From Clostridium sp. Marseille-P3244 (lineage in GTDB: Bacteria > Bacillota > Clostridia > Lachnospirales > Lachnospiraceae): DNA of 64,000 nucleotides. Position numbers and translations under genes: made by a program. The DNA lies in contig NZ_LT635549.1 in assembly GCF_900120155.1 (NCBI RefSeq), forward strand, positions 496,001-560,000, given 5' to 3'. The notes below the pieces were generated by a model. It made no database searches. It was not told the DNA's origin and saw nothing but the letters and a program-made list of their open reading frames with translations. Each line of letters starts with the position of its first letter. Position 1 is the stretch's first letter. Shown here in pieces: positions 1 to 9,343 of the stretch.

Positions 1-768
1 CTGGGTATCCTCAAAAATGCGCTGGTTCTCAACCGGGTTTTCCATCCGCTTTTTGAATTTCAGGGACTTGGTATAGGTCTTGAAGTTCACGGTACAGCCC
101 GTGTACTCCCGCCGCTCCAAAATTCTAAGCACGGCGTTGGTATTCCAACGGTATAGGTTCTCCGGCATAGCCCAGCCCTTTTGCCTGGCGTGATAGGCGG
201 TGACGGTCAGCACCCTGTCGGCTGTGAAGATTTTTGCGATCTGCATAGGGCCTTTCCCCGCAATGCAGAGGTTGAAAATGCGCTGCACCACCTTTGCCGC
301 TTCTTCGTCTACAATCCATTTCTTTTTGTCCTGCGGGTCTTTTATGTACCCATAAGGCGGATTGCTGGCGATATGCTCCCCGGCTTCGCCCCGCATCTTA
401 ACCACTGCCCGGATTTTCTTGCTGGTATCCTTGGCGTAGTAGTCGTTGAATACATTTTTGAACACCGCAAAATCATTTTCCCCTTTGGCGCTGTCCACAT
501 CGTCGTTGATGGCAATAAAGCGGACGTCATAGGCAGGAAAGATGAAATCCTGCAATCGCCCCATGTAGGAATACTCCCTGCCCAGCCGGGACAGGTCTTT
601 GACAATTACAGCGGATACGCTGTAATCCTCCACATATCGCATCATCTCCTGGAACCCCGGCCTTTGAAAGCTGGTTCCTGAGAAGCCATCGTCCACGAAG
701 AACCGGGTGTTCCGAAATCCATGATCGGCGGCGTATTTGCTCAGCAGGGCTTTCTGAGACGAGATTTG
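1..768 (-). pseudogene. Large serine recombinase, N-terminally truncated fragment
   Basis: A minus-strand frame is open from 768 to the window edge. It reads as a site-specific serine recombinase of the kind found in clostridial mobile elements: the resolvase core (VDDGFSGTSF, VKDLSRLGRE), then the recombinase domain (PPYGYIKDP) and the start of the zinc-ribbon region. The first 30 or so residues, including the YxRLS catalytic serine motif, are missing: an in-frame TGA lies at 769-771 and unrelated sequence follows. The C-terminus runs off the window. It cannot be active as it stands. A complementary N-terminal fragment of the same family lies at 15220-15312 on the same strand. Confidence 0.85.
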
Positions 769-790
769 TCAAGGAGTGTTTTTGCAAAGC

Positions 791-806
791 AGTGTGCAAT
801 TCGCAT
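791..806 (+). repeat. Left target-site duplication of the insertion sequence
   Basis: The 16 bases AGTGTGCAATTCGCAT recur exactly at 2179-2194, flanking the insertion sequence. This is the expected footprint of transposition with a long target duplication. Confidence 0.85.
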
Positions 807-2176
807 GTCAATAACTTTTGAAAATGTCACTTTTTAATATTAAGTTTCACTTGAGATAATGTCACTTTCGTAAAAGGGCAAATGCCCTTTTACGAAGCAG
901 ACTGTTGTTTCTCAAAAAACAATTCGTACAAAAATTTAAGTGACAGGTTATAATCTTCCAGCCACCAAATGGCTTTCCATTCTTCGCTGCTGTGCCGTAA
1001 CTGCAAATGTGGTTCTACAGTTGTCCGTACCTTTTTAGGTACCTTTAAGCTGGCATTTTTGTTTTGCGGTTTCAGGTACCGGATCGTGTTGTAAATCCGG
1101 CCTCCGTACTCTATGCGGATACCGAAACGGGGATTTATCAATACGGTGATCTCACGGCGGGCATTGATAATGGGGAACCCTTCGTCTAAAATCTGAAAAC
1201 AGCGGTTTTTAAAAGAAAAAGTTCCGGCTGCATCTGTTTTTCTCGTGTGTTTTACACAGAGAATGGAATCCAGATCGATTCCTTTTGCTGGGGGGATAAA
1301 AATGGACTCCGCTTCCGGTGTGACAGAGAATTTTTGGTTGAAGAGTTCCCGATACTCCATTTCCAGGAAACGGTTTGCTTCCGTCAGGGTCCTGATCCCC
1401 CGCCTTGCGAATTCAACAGGAAGCCTGCTCTGAAGAGTTGCCCATAAGCGTTCAATACGCCCTTTTGCCTGAGGTGTTTTTGCAAAGATGAGATCAACTC
1501 CCAGTTCATGCAGCACTGACGCATGGTTTCCAGGTAACCGTAAAGGCATTCGTTGTGGGTAAGGAACAGGCCGGCCACGTTGCCGGTGGCATCATCAATG
1601 GCTCCATGCAGAGCATACTTGGTATTACCGCCAAACCATTCGTAAGGCGTAGCGTCAATCTGTATCAGTTGTCCGGGATGAGGCTTTCTTTTCCGTCGAT
1701 GGGTACGGTGACGGATTTTTTTCTTTTTGGGGCTTTCAAAACCTGCATTTTTTAGTATACTGGAAAGGGCAGAATAGGAAAGGGTGATTCCGAAATCTGC
1801 TACGAGTATATCTTTGAAATGGAGGAAGTTGACCCCAGAAAATTCCGGGCGGGAATAAATCTGAAGGACGGCTTCCTTCAATTCATCTGGAACAGCGTGA
1901 GCAGGCTTTCTGCCGGTATTTTTGTGAATGAGGGATTCTGCGCCAGAAGTAAGGACTCCTTTCTTTAAACGTGAGATCTGGCGTGGAGAAAGACCTAGAA
2001 GCTCAGCAGCCTGTTGTCTGGAAATGGATTTGTCAATAAAACGGTTGATGACAGTAAGAGTTTTCAGTTGTTTTTGTGACAATGTAATTTTACCTTCTTT
2101 CATAACTTTAATAGGATACCAAAAAGAGACAAAATCTCAAGTGAATCCTAAGGTGACATTATCATAAGTGAATAAC
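807..2176 (-). mobile_element. IS1202/ISNCY-type insertion sequence, inactivated
   Basis: The element is about 1.37 kb. Its first 24 bases (807-830) match the reverse complement of its last 24 (2153-2176) at 19 positions, both ending inward in AATGTCAC; a second shared block, TTCACTTGAGAT, follows inside each end. It carries one broken transposase gene on the minus strand and is flanked by a 16-bp direct repeat. Family assignment rests on the look of the transposase and on the long target duplication, from memory of the ISNCY/IS1202 group. Confidence 0.85.
890..2103 (-). pseudogene. ISNCY/IS1202-type transposase with internal deletion and frameshift
   Basis: The first frame (2103 down to about 1525) gives an N-terminal helix-turn-helix (QQAAELLGLSPRQISRLK), then the start of the DDE domain with the first Asp in LIQIDATPYEW. 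Near 1520 it shifts into the frame that continues to 890 with the PQAKGRIERLW segment and the C-terminal domain. Compared with intact relatives, about 50 residues are missing between ETMRQ and LHELGVDLIF, including the stretch that normally holds the second catalytic Asp. So this is a deletion plus frameshift, not programmed recoding, and the element should be immobile on its own. Confidence 0.85.
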
Positions 2177-2178
2177 AG

Positions 2179-2194
2179 AGTGTGCAATTCGCAT
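2179..2194 (+). repeat. Right target-site duplication of the insertion sequence
   Basis: Exact copy of 791-806. Its last base is the first base of the -35 box of the tetR promoter that follows, so the IS landed immediately upstream of that promoter. Confidence 0.85.
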
Positions 2195-2250
2195 TGACAA
2201 GCAGCAAAAAGAACGCTATAATAATGTCGTTATCGATAATGATGTTATTA
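2194..2250 (+). promoter_or_regulatory. Consensus promoter and palindromic operator of tetR-1
   Basis: TTGACA (2194-2199), a 17-base spacer and TATAAT (2217-2222) form a perfect sigma-70/SigA-type promoter. A 32-bp imperfect palindrome (2219-2250, arms agree at 13 of 16 positions, centre ATCGAT) overlaps the -10 box and the expected start. This is where an autoregulating TetR repressor would bind. It differs from the GTTAG-N6-CTAAC motif downstream of the gene. Confidence 0.75.
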
Positions 2251-2273
2251 TTTAGGCGCAGAGGAGTGAAGAC

Positions 2274-2882
2274 ATGGCCAATAGGGATCATTCCCTGGAT
2301 GATGGGATCATTCAGGCTGCTTATTCGGAATTTCTTGCTTACGGCTTTCAGAAAGCCTCTCTGCACAAGATCGCCGAAAAAGCCGGTGTTACTACGGGGG
2401 CAATCTACACAAGATACAAGAATAAAGACGCGTTGTTTGCCAGTCTGCTTCAGGATTTTTTTGAGACGATGCAGGTTCTCTTTGCTCCCATCGCGGAAGA
2501 ATACGAAAAAGCAAAGTGCAGCGCGCAGCCGGATGATATCCTCCGCGCCATAAACGCCGAAGAACAGGTATATTTTCAACTGCTGACCGAGCACTGCAAT
2601 GACTGCACTTTATTTTTCTGCCGCAGCGATGGCAGCTCCATGGAAACCGTGCTGCATAAACTAATGGATCAAAAAGCGGAACAAACGGTGGAATTCTTTT
2701 CGCATATCTATGGGAAAGCGCCAAATGCCGATGCGATCCGTCTTTTGATGGGCTCACAGTTCTGGTACTTCCGCCAACTGCTGGATCAGCATATGGAGGA
2801 AGGCAGAATGCTTACCTGCTTACAGGCAGTCCTTGATTTCACCAACGCTGGCTGGCGGCAGCTATGCGATACCTTGCAATAA
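2274..2882 (+). CDS. TetR/AcrR-family transcriptional regulator (tetR-1)
   Basis: A 202-residue one-component regulator. The N-terminal 60 residues are a TetR helix-turn-helix (AAYSEFLAYGFQKASLHKIAEKAG, then TGAIYTRYKNKDALF, typical of the recognition helix and the following turn). The rest is an all-helical ligand domain that I cannot assign to an inducer. GAGGAG precedes the ATG by 9 bases. It is followed by a terminator hairpin, then by a GTTAG-N6-CTAAC palindrome and the ECF/ABC genes in the same direction, so it probably represses those genes until a ligand appears. Two more TetR genes in the island occupy the same position relative to their blocks. Confidence 0.9.
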   Translation: MANRDHSLDDGIIQAAYSEFLAYGFQKASLHKIAEKAGVTTGAIYTRYKNKDALFASLLQDFFETMQVLFAPIAEEYEKAKCSAQPDDILRAINAEEQVYFQLLTEHCNDCTLFFCRSDGSSMETVLHKLMDQKAEQTVEFFSHIYGKAPNADAIRLLMGSQFWYFRQLLDQHMEEGRMLTCLQAVLDFTNAGWRQLCDTLQ

Positions 2883-2899
2883 ATCCGAAAAGTTGATTC

Positions 2900-2924
2900 G
2901 GACGGTCCATCCGTCCGTTTCTTA
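2900..2924 (+). terminator. Terminator after tetR-1
   Basis: CGGACGG (2900-2906), loop TCCAT, CCGTCCG (2912-2918), then TTTCTT. It separates the regulator from the transport operon, which must therefore have its own promoter near the following palindrome. Confidence 0.7.
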
Positions 2925-2934
2925 CGACTGTTGG

Positions 2935-2950
2935 TTAGAGATGGCTAACT
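2935..2950. promoter_or_regulatory. Operator palindrome GTTAG-N6-CTAAC (copy 1)
   Basis: GTTAG, six bases, CTAAC, 20 bases upstream of the ECF gene. The same spaced palindrome occurs at 12308-12323, 12343-12358 and 20626-20641, each time between a TetR gene and the block it precedes. The motif is seen directly; its use by a TetR protein is inferred. Confidence 0.7.
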
Positions 2951-2969
2951 AATAAGAAAAGAGTTTGCG

Positions 2970-5132
2970 ATGATAGATTTTGAATTTGAATTCCAATATG
3001 CGGAGGCAAAGCTGCCCATCCTCCGACAGGTCGGCGGCGGCATCCCGGCGGGACGCTGCGTGGTGCTCTGCGGAGGCAGCGGATGCGGAAAATCCACGCT
3101 GCTGCGGTGCATCAACGGACTGATACCGCAGTTTTATGAGGGAGAGCTAAAAGGCTTTTGCCGCCTGAACGGGCAGGACACCGCCGGAATACGTATCGGC
3201 GAGATCGGCGAGTTGGCCGCCTCGGTCTTTCAGGATCCTCGCAGCCAGTTTTTCACCGTGAACAGCTCCAATGAAGTGGCCTTCGGTCTTGAAAATCACG
3301 GTCTGCCGCAAGATAAAATCCGACGGCGGGTAGATGAGGCCTTCCGGATCTTTCATCTGGAGCGGCTGAAGGATCGCAATGTCTACGAGTTGTCCAGCGG
3401 CGAGCGACAGCTCATCTCCATCTTGTCCGCGTGGGCAATGGACACAGATATTTTTCTGCTGGATGAGCCCACGGCCAATCTGGACTTTGCAGCCACGCAG
3501 CAGTTAAAAGAGATTCTGCTTGCCCTGAAAAAGCAGGGCAAAACGCTGCTGCTCAGCGAGCACCGACTCTACTATCTTGCCGACATTGCCGACGAATTTT
3601 GGGTCATGGCAGACGGCGAGATCAAAGGAAAATATACTGCCGCAGAGGCAAAGGCGTTCTCAGTGGAGCGGAGACAAACACTTTCTCTGCGCACGCTCGA
3701 CCTTGCGGAGATCACCGTGCCGGAGAAAGAGCCGCTGCCGAAAACCGCGCCGACGGCGCTTGCCGTCTCAGATGTCTGCTATACATACGGCAGGAAGGCC
3801 GGAGATACCCTCTCTGGTGTCAGCTTTTCCGTCCGTGAGCATGAGATCGTCGGCCTTGTGGGCGCAAACGGCTGCGGCAAAACGACCATCGGCAAGCTGA
3901 TTGCAGGGCTTTACCGCCCCTCCGGCGGCAGGACAATGCTTTTCGGAAAGTCGCAAAATCCAAAGCAGCTGCAAAAGCAAGTGCTGTTCATCCTTCAGGA
4001 GGCGGAGTTCCAGTTCTTCACAGGCTCCGTCCTGCACGAACTGCAATACGGCCATGCGGTGACACCGGAGTTTGAAGCAAAAACGGAAGCGCTGCTGAAA
4101 AGTATGGATATGTGGGACTGCCGCAACCGGCATCCCTTTTCCCTCTCCGGCGGGCAGATGCAGCGTCTGACGCTGATGATGGCGTATCTATCCGACAAGC
4201 CGATCGTCATACTGGACGAGCCGACAGCAGGACAGGACGCGGAAAGTCTGGAGCGGTGCGCAGCGCTGATCCGGGAGATGCGGAAAGAAAAGACTGTTCT
4301 CATCATCACCCACGACCCTGAGCTAATTGCAGGTGCGTGTGACCGCTGCATTGGGCTGTCGGATAGGCATGCAGAAATAGAATTTCCCGTTCATTCGGAA
4401 CGAGATTTGCAAGCGGTACGGCAATATATGGAGCGCTTCCATCTTTCCAATGCTCCTGCGAAAAAACAGCATAAAGAACGATTCCACCCGGCAACGAAGC
4501 TGCTTTACTGGCTGGCCCTGCTGGTCGTGATCTCCACATCCAACAACCACTTAGTTTATGCCGTATATACGGCACTGATCCTGCTGACCGCAGCGGACGG
4601 CTGGCTCGGAACGGCGCTGGCAGGCGGGATGAGCTTTGGGCTGCTGTGGGCGGCAAACGCTCTGCTGCCGGGCACGGTGTTTTCCTTTATGCTGGTGCTG
4701 TTCCCGCGGATCATTGCCGTTGGCATTTCCATGCGGACGCTGATTGGGCGGAATGAAGCCAGCCGTACCCTGGCAGCGCTGCGCAATCTGCGCCTACCGG
4801 AGCGGCTGATCATGATCGTGGCGGTGATTTTCCGCTTCTTCCCCGTTCTGTCGGGAGACATGAAGTTGCTGCGGCAATCCATCCGCACCCGGGGCGCGTT
4901 TGTGACGCCATGGCAAAAGTTGCGTGCGCTGCCATCCTATATCGAAATACTGACCGTGCCGATGGCTTTGCGCGTTATCCGCATCGCCGAAACGCTGTCC
5001 GCCTCCGCCGAAACACGGGGCATCGACTTAACCCGCCGCAAAAGCAACTATCTGTCGCTTCGGTTTTCTGCGTGGGATGCTGTGTTCTGCGTCCTGCTGG
5101 CGGCATCGATCGCCGCCGGCCTTATCCTGTGA
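2970..5132 (+). CDS. Fused ECF transporter energy module: EcfA-EcfA-EcfT
   Basis: A 720-residue three-part protein. Residues 1-230 are an ABC ATPase (Walker A GGSGCGKST at 35-43, signature LSSGERQ at 141-147, Walker B IFLLDEP at 161-167). Residues about 262-480 are a second ATPase (Walker A GANGCGKTT near 298, LSGGQMQ near 392, VILDEPTAG). Residues about 505-720 are an EcfT/CbiQ-type membrane subunit with several hydrophobic segments and the coupling-helix-like region ASRTLAALRNLRLPER. In most bacteria these are three separate genes; here the whole energising module is one chain. It should pair with the S component that follows and import a small molecule or metal-containing ligand with ATP. 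Confidence 0.9.
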   Translation: MIDFEFEFQYAEAKLPILRQVGGGIPAGRCVVLCGGSGCGKSTLLRCINGLIPQFYEGELKGFCRLNGQDTAGIRIGEIGELAASVFQDPRSQFFTVNSSNEVAFGLENHGLPQDKIRRRVDEAFRIFHLERLKDRNVYELSSGERQLISILSAWAMDTDIFLLDEPTANLDFAATQQLKEILLALKKQGKTLLLSEHRLYYLADIADEFWVMADGEIKGKYTAAEAKAFSVERRQTLSLRTLDLAEITVPEKEPLPKTAPTALAVSDVCYTYGRKAGDTLSGVSFSVREHEIVGLVGANGCGKTTIGKLIAGLYRPSGGRTMLFGKSQNPKQLQKQVLFILQEAEFQFFTGSVLHELQYGHAVTPEFEAKTEALLKSMDMWDCRNRHPFSLSGGQMQRLTLMMAYLSDKPIVILDEPTAGQDAESLERCAALIREMRKEKTVLIITHDPELIAGACDRCIGLSDRHAEIEFPVHSERDLQAVRQYMERFHLSNAPAKKQHKERFHPATKLLYWLALLVVISTSNNHLVYAVYTALILLTAADGWLGTALAGGMSFGLLWAANALLPGTVFSFMLVLFPRIIAVGISMRTLIGRNEASRTLAALRNLRLPERLIMIVAVIFRFFPVLSGDMKLLRQSIRTRGAFVTPWQKLRALPSYIEILTVPMALRVIRIAETLSASAETRGIDLTRRKSNYLSLRFSAWDAVFCVLLAASIAAGLIL

Positions 5133-5185
5133 TCGCCGTCTCTGCGACGTTCAACCATATTCCATTCAAAAAGGAGTCTTTAACC

Positions 5186-5761
5186 ATGAGTACTGCAAAC
5201 CCTAATAAACTGAAAATCAAGGACATCATCACCGTTGTCCTGCTGGCTCTGATCAATGTGGTCATTTTCTTCGCCAGCTCCGTCCTGTACGCAACGCCCA
5301 TTACCATCATTCTGATGCCGGTGTTTTTCGCCCTGCTGGAGGGCATCGTCTACTTCATCATCGGCACGAAGGTGAAAAAGCCCGGTGCGATCCTCATTTA
5401 CAGCATTGTCCGCGCCATTATGGGCGGATACCTGCCGTACATCATCCTCTTTATTCTCTCCGGTGCCATTGCCGAGCTGCTGCTGTGGAAGATGGGCTAC
5501 GGCAACGCGAAGGCGCTGACCGTCAGTTATGTCATCAATCAGGTGCTGGCTGCATTCGGCAGCACCATCATTCCCTACGCCATCGCAGCCAAGGCTATGG
5601 CGGATCAGATGGTCACCGATGGCCGTCAGGACGCCATCCTTTCCGCATCCCAGATGCTGCAGTCCTGGGTATCCGTGGCACTGGTGGCCGGTGTGATCGT
5701 GGCCGCATTCATCGGAGCAGCTATCGGCAAGGGCATCGTGAAGAAGCATCTGGCTGCCTGA
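5186..5761 (+). CDS. MptD/Trep_Strep-family ECF substrate-binding (S) component
   Basis: A 191-residue, very hydrophobic protein with about six membrane segments and the small-residue N-terminal helix (LLALINVVIFF) usual for S components. It matches the MptD family (the TIGR02185 type) as I remember it. The start at 5186 is set by AAAGGAG 10 bases upstream. Upstream in-frame codons would only extend it into the preceding gene. It lies 53 bases after the fused EcfA-EcfA-EcfT gene and 21 before the ABC pair, so the four probably work as one uptake system. The ligand is not known; MptD-type S components next to exporter-fold ABC pairs suggest a metallophore-like molecule rather than a vitamin, but this is inference. 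Confidence 0.85.
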   Translation: MSTANPNKLKIKDIITVVLLALINVVIFFASSVLYATPITIILMPVFFALLEGIVYFIIGTKVKKPGAILIYSIVRAIMGGYLPYIILFILSGAIAELLLWKMGYGNAKALTVSYVINQVLAAFGSTIIPYAIAAKAMADQMVTDGRQDAILSASQMLQSWVSVALVAGVIVAAFIGAAIGKGIVKKHLAA

Positions 5762-5782
5762 TCTGCCTTGGAGGAATTACCC

Positions 5783-7543
5783 ATGAATCAGAACACGAAG
5801 CAAAAGCGCTCCGCCGCCTCGTGGCTGGCAGAGCTGGCAAAAGGGCGGTACGGCGAGTACGCTTTGAGCGTCCTTACGGCGCTGCTGGGCGTTGCCTGCT
5901 CGCTTATTCCGTATTTCATCATCATCCGGCTTATCACCGCACTGGTAAACGGCACGGCGGAGCTTCCCCGCTGCCTGACGCTCTGCGCATGGATGGCGGG
6001 CTGCTGGGTGCTGCGCTATGTGCTGCACAGCGTGTCCACCTCTCTCTCCCACCATGCGACGTTCCATGTGCTGGCCAATACCCGCGTCCGGCTGCTGGAC
6101 AAGCTAGCGACGCTGCCGCTGGGTACGGTGCTGGATCGTTCCTCCGGCTCGTATAAGAACATCATCGTCGAGCGGGTCGATTCCATCGAAACCACCCTTG
6201 CCCACCTGCTGCCGGAGATGACCACCAACATCGTGGGGGCGCTGGCGGTACTGGTGCTGCTGTTCATCGAGGACTGGCGCATGGGCCTTTCCATGTTCAT
6301 CGTCCTGCCGCTGGGCATTCTCTGCTTTATGTCCATGTTCAGCGGCTATAACGAGAAGTTTCAGCGCACGGTCACCGCGACAAAGACACTGAACGACACG
6401 GCTGTGGAATACATCAGCGGCATTGAGGTCATCAAGGCGTTTGGTCAGTCCAGGACCAGCTATGCAAAGTTCGTCTCCGCCGCAAAAGAGGGCGCGGACT
6501 GCTTCATCGACTGGATGCGCGGGAGTTTGTTCGGACAGGTGGCCGGAATGGCGATACTCCCTTCGACACTTCTCGGCATCTTGCCGGTGGGCTGCCTTCT
6601 CTATATGCACGGCACACTGTCGGCGGAGACGTTTCTCGCGGTCATTGTTCTGTCCTTCGGCGTTATGCAGCCGCTGATCACCGCTTTTTCCTACACCGAT
6701 GACATCGCGCAGGTGACGACCATCGTGGGTGAGGTGGCGGAGGTGCTGTCCGGCGAGGATATGCAGCGTCCGGAACGTGCGGAAAAGCTGCCTGCGGACA
6801 ACGCCGTCGAGCTGAAAGATGTCCGCTTTGCCTATCACGACAAGGAGGTACTGCACGGAATCGATCTGCACATTGCCCCGGGGACGGTCAACGCATTGGT
6901 CGGGCCTTCCGGCAGTGGAAAATCCACCATCGCCCGGCTCATCGCCTCCCTGTGGGATGTGAAGGACGGAGAAATCGACCTGGGCGGCGTGGACATTCGC
7001 ACGCTGCCGCTGGCGGAGTGCACGAAGCACATCGCCTATGTGTCGCAGGACAACTACCTCTTTGACCTTTCTGTCATGGACAATATCCGCATGGGCAGAA
7101 AGGGTGCGACCGATGCGGAGGTCATTGACGCCGCGAAGAAATGCGGCTGCCACGAGTTCATAATGGGGCTGGAGAACGGCTATCAGACCGTATGCGGTGC
7201 ATCCGGCGGTCACCTGTCCGGCGGTGAGCGGCAGCGCATCTCCATTGCCCGTGCCATGCTGAAGGACGCGCCGATCGTCATTCTCGACGAGGCAACGTCC
7301 TATACAGACCCGGAAAACGAGGCGGTCATCCAGTCGGCACTGGGAAGGCTGGTGCGGGGCAAGACGCTGCTGGTCATTGCCCACCGGCTGTCCACCATTG
7401 CGGACGCCGATCAGATCATTGTTGTCAATCAAGGCAAGATCGAAGCGACCGGCACGCAGGCGGAGCTTCTTGCGTCCTGCCCCCTTTATCAAACCATGTG
7501 GGAGGCCCACATCAGCGTCAAAGACGACGGGGAGGTGGCGTAA
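5783..7543 (+). CDS. Exporter-fold ABC protein, subunit A of first pair
   Basis: A half transporter of 586 residues with six membrane helices (about 20-310) and an ATPase domain: Walker A GPSGSGKST near 374, LSGGERQ near 479, VILDEATS near 500, then the H-loop in IAHRLST. GGAGG eight bases upstream favours the ATG at 5783 over the earlier in-frame ATG at 5768. The stop codon overlaps the next start (TAATG), so the two halves are translationally coupled and form a heterodimer. The pair resembles IrtA/IrtB and YbtP/YbtQ, exporter-fold proteins that import siderophores, but ordinary drug or lipid export cannot be excluded from sequence alone. Confidence 0.88.
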   Translation: MNQNTKQKRSAASWLAELAKGRYGEYALSVLTALLGVACSLIPYFIIIRLITALVNGTAELPRCLTLCAWMAGCWVLRYVLHSVSTSLSHHATFHVLANTRVRLLDKLATLPLGTVLDRSSGSYKNIIVERVDSIETTLAHLLPEMTTNIVGALAVLVLLFIEDWRMGLSMFIVLPLGILCFMSMFSGYNEKFQRTVTATKTLNDTAVEYISGIEVIKAFGQSRTSYAKFVSAAKEGADCFIDWMRGSLFGQVAGMAILPSTLLGILPVGCLLYMHGTLSAETFLAVIVLSFGVMQPLITAFSYTDDIAQVTTIVGEVAEVLSGEDMQRPERAEKLPADNAVELKDVRFAYHDKEVLHGIDLHIAPGTVNALVGPSGSGKSTIARLIASLWDVKDGEIDLGGVDIRTLPLAECTKHIAYVSQDNYLFDLSVMDNIRMGRKGATDAEVIDAAKKCGCHEFIMGLENGYQTVCGASGGHLSGGERQRISIARAMLKDAPIVILDEATSYTDPENEAVIQSALGRLVRGKTLLVIAHRLSTIADADQIIVVNQGKIEATGTQAELLASCPLYQTMWEAHISVKDDGEVA

Positions 7544-9276
7544 TGCTCAAGACACTGAAAAAATTTTTTGCCTTCTGCGGGGTGGACAACCGCAGGCTGT
7601 TTATAACATCTATCTGGCTGGGCGTGGTCAGCGCCATTTGCTCTGCCATGCGTATTCCGGCAGCCGCCATCGTCATTCAGGCGCTGCTGGAAAGGAACGT
7701 CACTATGGCAACTTTATGGACGAGCCTCGGCATTATCGTGATCTCATTGATCATTACGATTGCCATCAACATGAAGGCTACCATGCTCCAGACCCGTGCG
7801 GGCTACCGCGCCTGCGCCAACAAACGCATCGAGATCGCCGAGCACCTGCGCTACCTGCCTATGGGCTGGTTCAATGACAACAGCCTCGGCGAGGTCACGT
7901 CCGTCACCACCAACACCATGGAAAACATGGCGAATGTGGCTACCCGCGTCGTCATGGTCACGACCCGCGGCTTTCTGACCTCCGGCATCATCGCAGCGAT
8001 GATGTTCCTCTTTGACTGGCGCATGGGGCTGATCACACTGACGGGACTGCTGCTGTTCTTTGCCGTCAACGCCGCCATGCAGCGGGCGGAGCAGACCCTT
8101 TCCCAGCGGAAGTTCAATGCCGATGAGCGCCTTGTGTCCAAGGTGCTGGAATATGTGCAGGGCATCGCCGAGGTCAAGAATTTCGACCTGACCCACGACT
8201 CTGCCACGCAGGTACACGGCGCTGTGGAGGAAGCCCGCAGGGCGTCCTTTGCTATGGAGATCCCGTCGGTGCTTTATATGCTGGCGCAGTTTGTTGTCAA
8301 CAAGCTCACCGGCGTTGCCGTCTGCGCGGCCGCTATCGTCTTTTACTTCAGCGGCACCATGGAGCTGACAAACTGCCTTTTGATGCTGATCTGCTCGTTC
8401 ATCCTCTTTGAGCAGCTGGACAGCGCCGGAAGCTTTTCGGCTTTGTTCCGCTCCATCGACATCGGCGTAGATAAGGCAAGCGCAATTCTGCGCGTAGAAC
8501 CCATGGACATTGACGGGGAGGAGCTTTCGCCGGAACGGGAGGACATCACCCTGTCCCATGTGGATTTCTCCTATGACAGCAAGCCCATCCTGCACGATGT
8601 GTCCCTGACCATCCCGGAGAAAACCACCGTGGCCATCGTCGGTCCGTCCGGAAGTGGCAAGACCACGCTGTGCAATCTCATGGCGCGGTTCTGGGACGTG
8701 CAGGGCGGCAGCGTGCGCCTCGGCGGACGGGATGTGCGGGAGTACAGCTACGACAGCCTCATCCGCAATTTCTCCTTTGTGTTTCAGCGGGTCTATCTGT
8801 TCTCCGACACCATCGCCAACAATATCCGCTTTGGCAAGCCCGACGCCTCCATGGAGGAGGTGCAGGCCGCCGCGAAAAAAGCCCGCTGCTACGACTTTAT
8901 CATGGCATTGCCGAACGGCTTTGACACCGTCATCGGCGAAGGCGGTGCTACGCTTTCGGGCGGCGAACGTCAGCGAATTTCCATTGCGCGCGCCATCATG
9001 AAGGACGCACCCATCATCATTCTGGACGAAGCCACCGCCAATGTCGACCCCGAAAATGAAAAGGAGCTGATGGAGGCCGTTGCGGAATTGACCCATGATA
9101 AGACGGTCATCATGATCGCCCACCGGCTGAAAACCGTGCGCCATGCCGACCAAATTTTTGTGGTCGATCACGGCGAGATCGTTCAGCAGGGCACCCATGA
9201 CGAGCTGGTTGCTGTTGACGGGCTCTACCGCCGCTTCGTGGTGGAGCGGCAGCAGGCCGCCGGGTGGAAGGTCTGA
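7543..9276 (+). CDS. Exporter-fold ABC protein, subunit B of first pair
   Basis: A 577-residue partner of the preceding gene, with a six-helix membrane domain and an ATPase domain (Walker A GPSGSGKTT near 367, LSGGERQ near 472, IILDEATANVD near 490, IAHRLKT). The start is the ATG that overlaps the previous stop; the longer frame beginning at 7498 lies inside the previous gene and lacks its own ribosome site. Both subunits keep complete ATPase motifs, so neither site is visibly degenerate. It ends the ECF/ABC operon and faces the convergent enzyme operon across a shared hairpin at 9305-9339. Confidence 0.88.
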   Translation: MLKTLKKFFAFCGVDNRRLFITSIWLGVVSAICSAMRIPAAAIVIQALLERNVTMATLWTSLGIIVISLIITIAINMKATMLQTRAGYRACANKRIEIAEHLRYLPMGWFNDNSLGEVTSVTTNTMENMANVATRVVMVTTRGFLTSGIIAAMMFLFDWRMGLITLTGLLLFFAVNAAMQRAEQTLSQRKFNADERLVSKVLEYVQGIAEVKNFDLTHDSATQVHGAVEEARRASFAMEIPSVLYMLAQFVVNKLTGVAVCAAAIVFYFSGTMELTNCLLMLICSFILFEQLDSAGSFSALFRSIDIGVDKASAILRVEPMDIDGEELSPEREDITLSHVDFSYDSKPILHDVSLTIPEKTTVAIVGPSGSGKTTLCNLMARFWDVQGGSVRLGGRDVREYSYDSLIRNFSFVFQRVYLFSDTIANNIRFGKPDASMEEVQAAAKKARCYDFIMALPNGFDTVIGEGGATLSGGERQRISIARAIMKDAPIIILDEATANVDPENEKELMEAVAELTHDKTVIMIAHRLKTVRHADQIFVVDHGEIVQQGTHDELVAVDGLYRRFVVERQQAAGWKV

Positions 9277-9304
9277 AGAAACACAATCTAAAAAATATGA
9301 AAAG

Positions 9305-9339
9305 AAGCTCGTATCAGCTATTGACCGATACGAGCTTCT
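9305..9339 (-). terminator. Strong terminator between convergent operons
   Basis: GAAGCTCGTATC (9305-9316), an 11-base loop and GATACGAGCTTC (9328-9339) give a perfect 12-bp stem. Read on the minus strand it is followed by TTTTCATATTTTTT, so it ends the ATC-hydrolase operon; it may also stop plus-strand transcripts from the ABC genes. Confidence 0.85.
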
Positions 9340-9343
9340 CCGT

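Noticed and set aside
1384..1549. Overlap of the two transposase frames considered as programmed frameshifting
   Set aside because: About 50 conserved residues are missing at the change of frame and no slippery heptamer is evident there, so a deletion explains it better.
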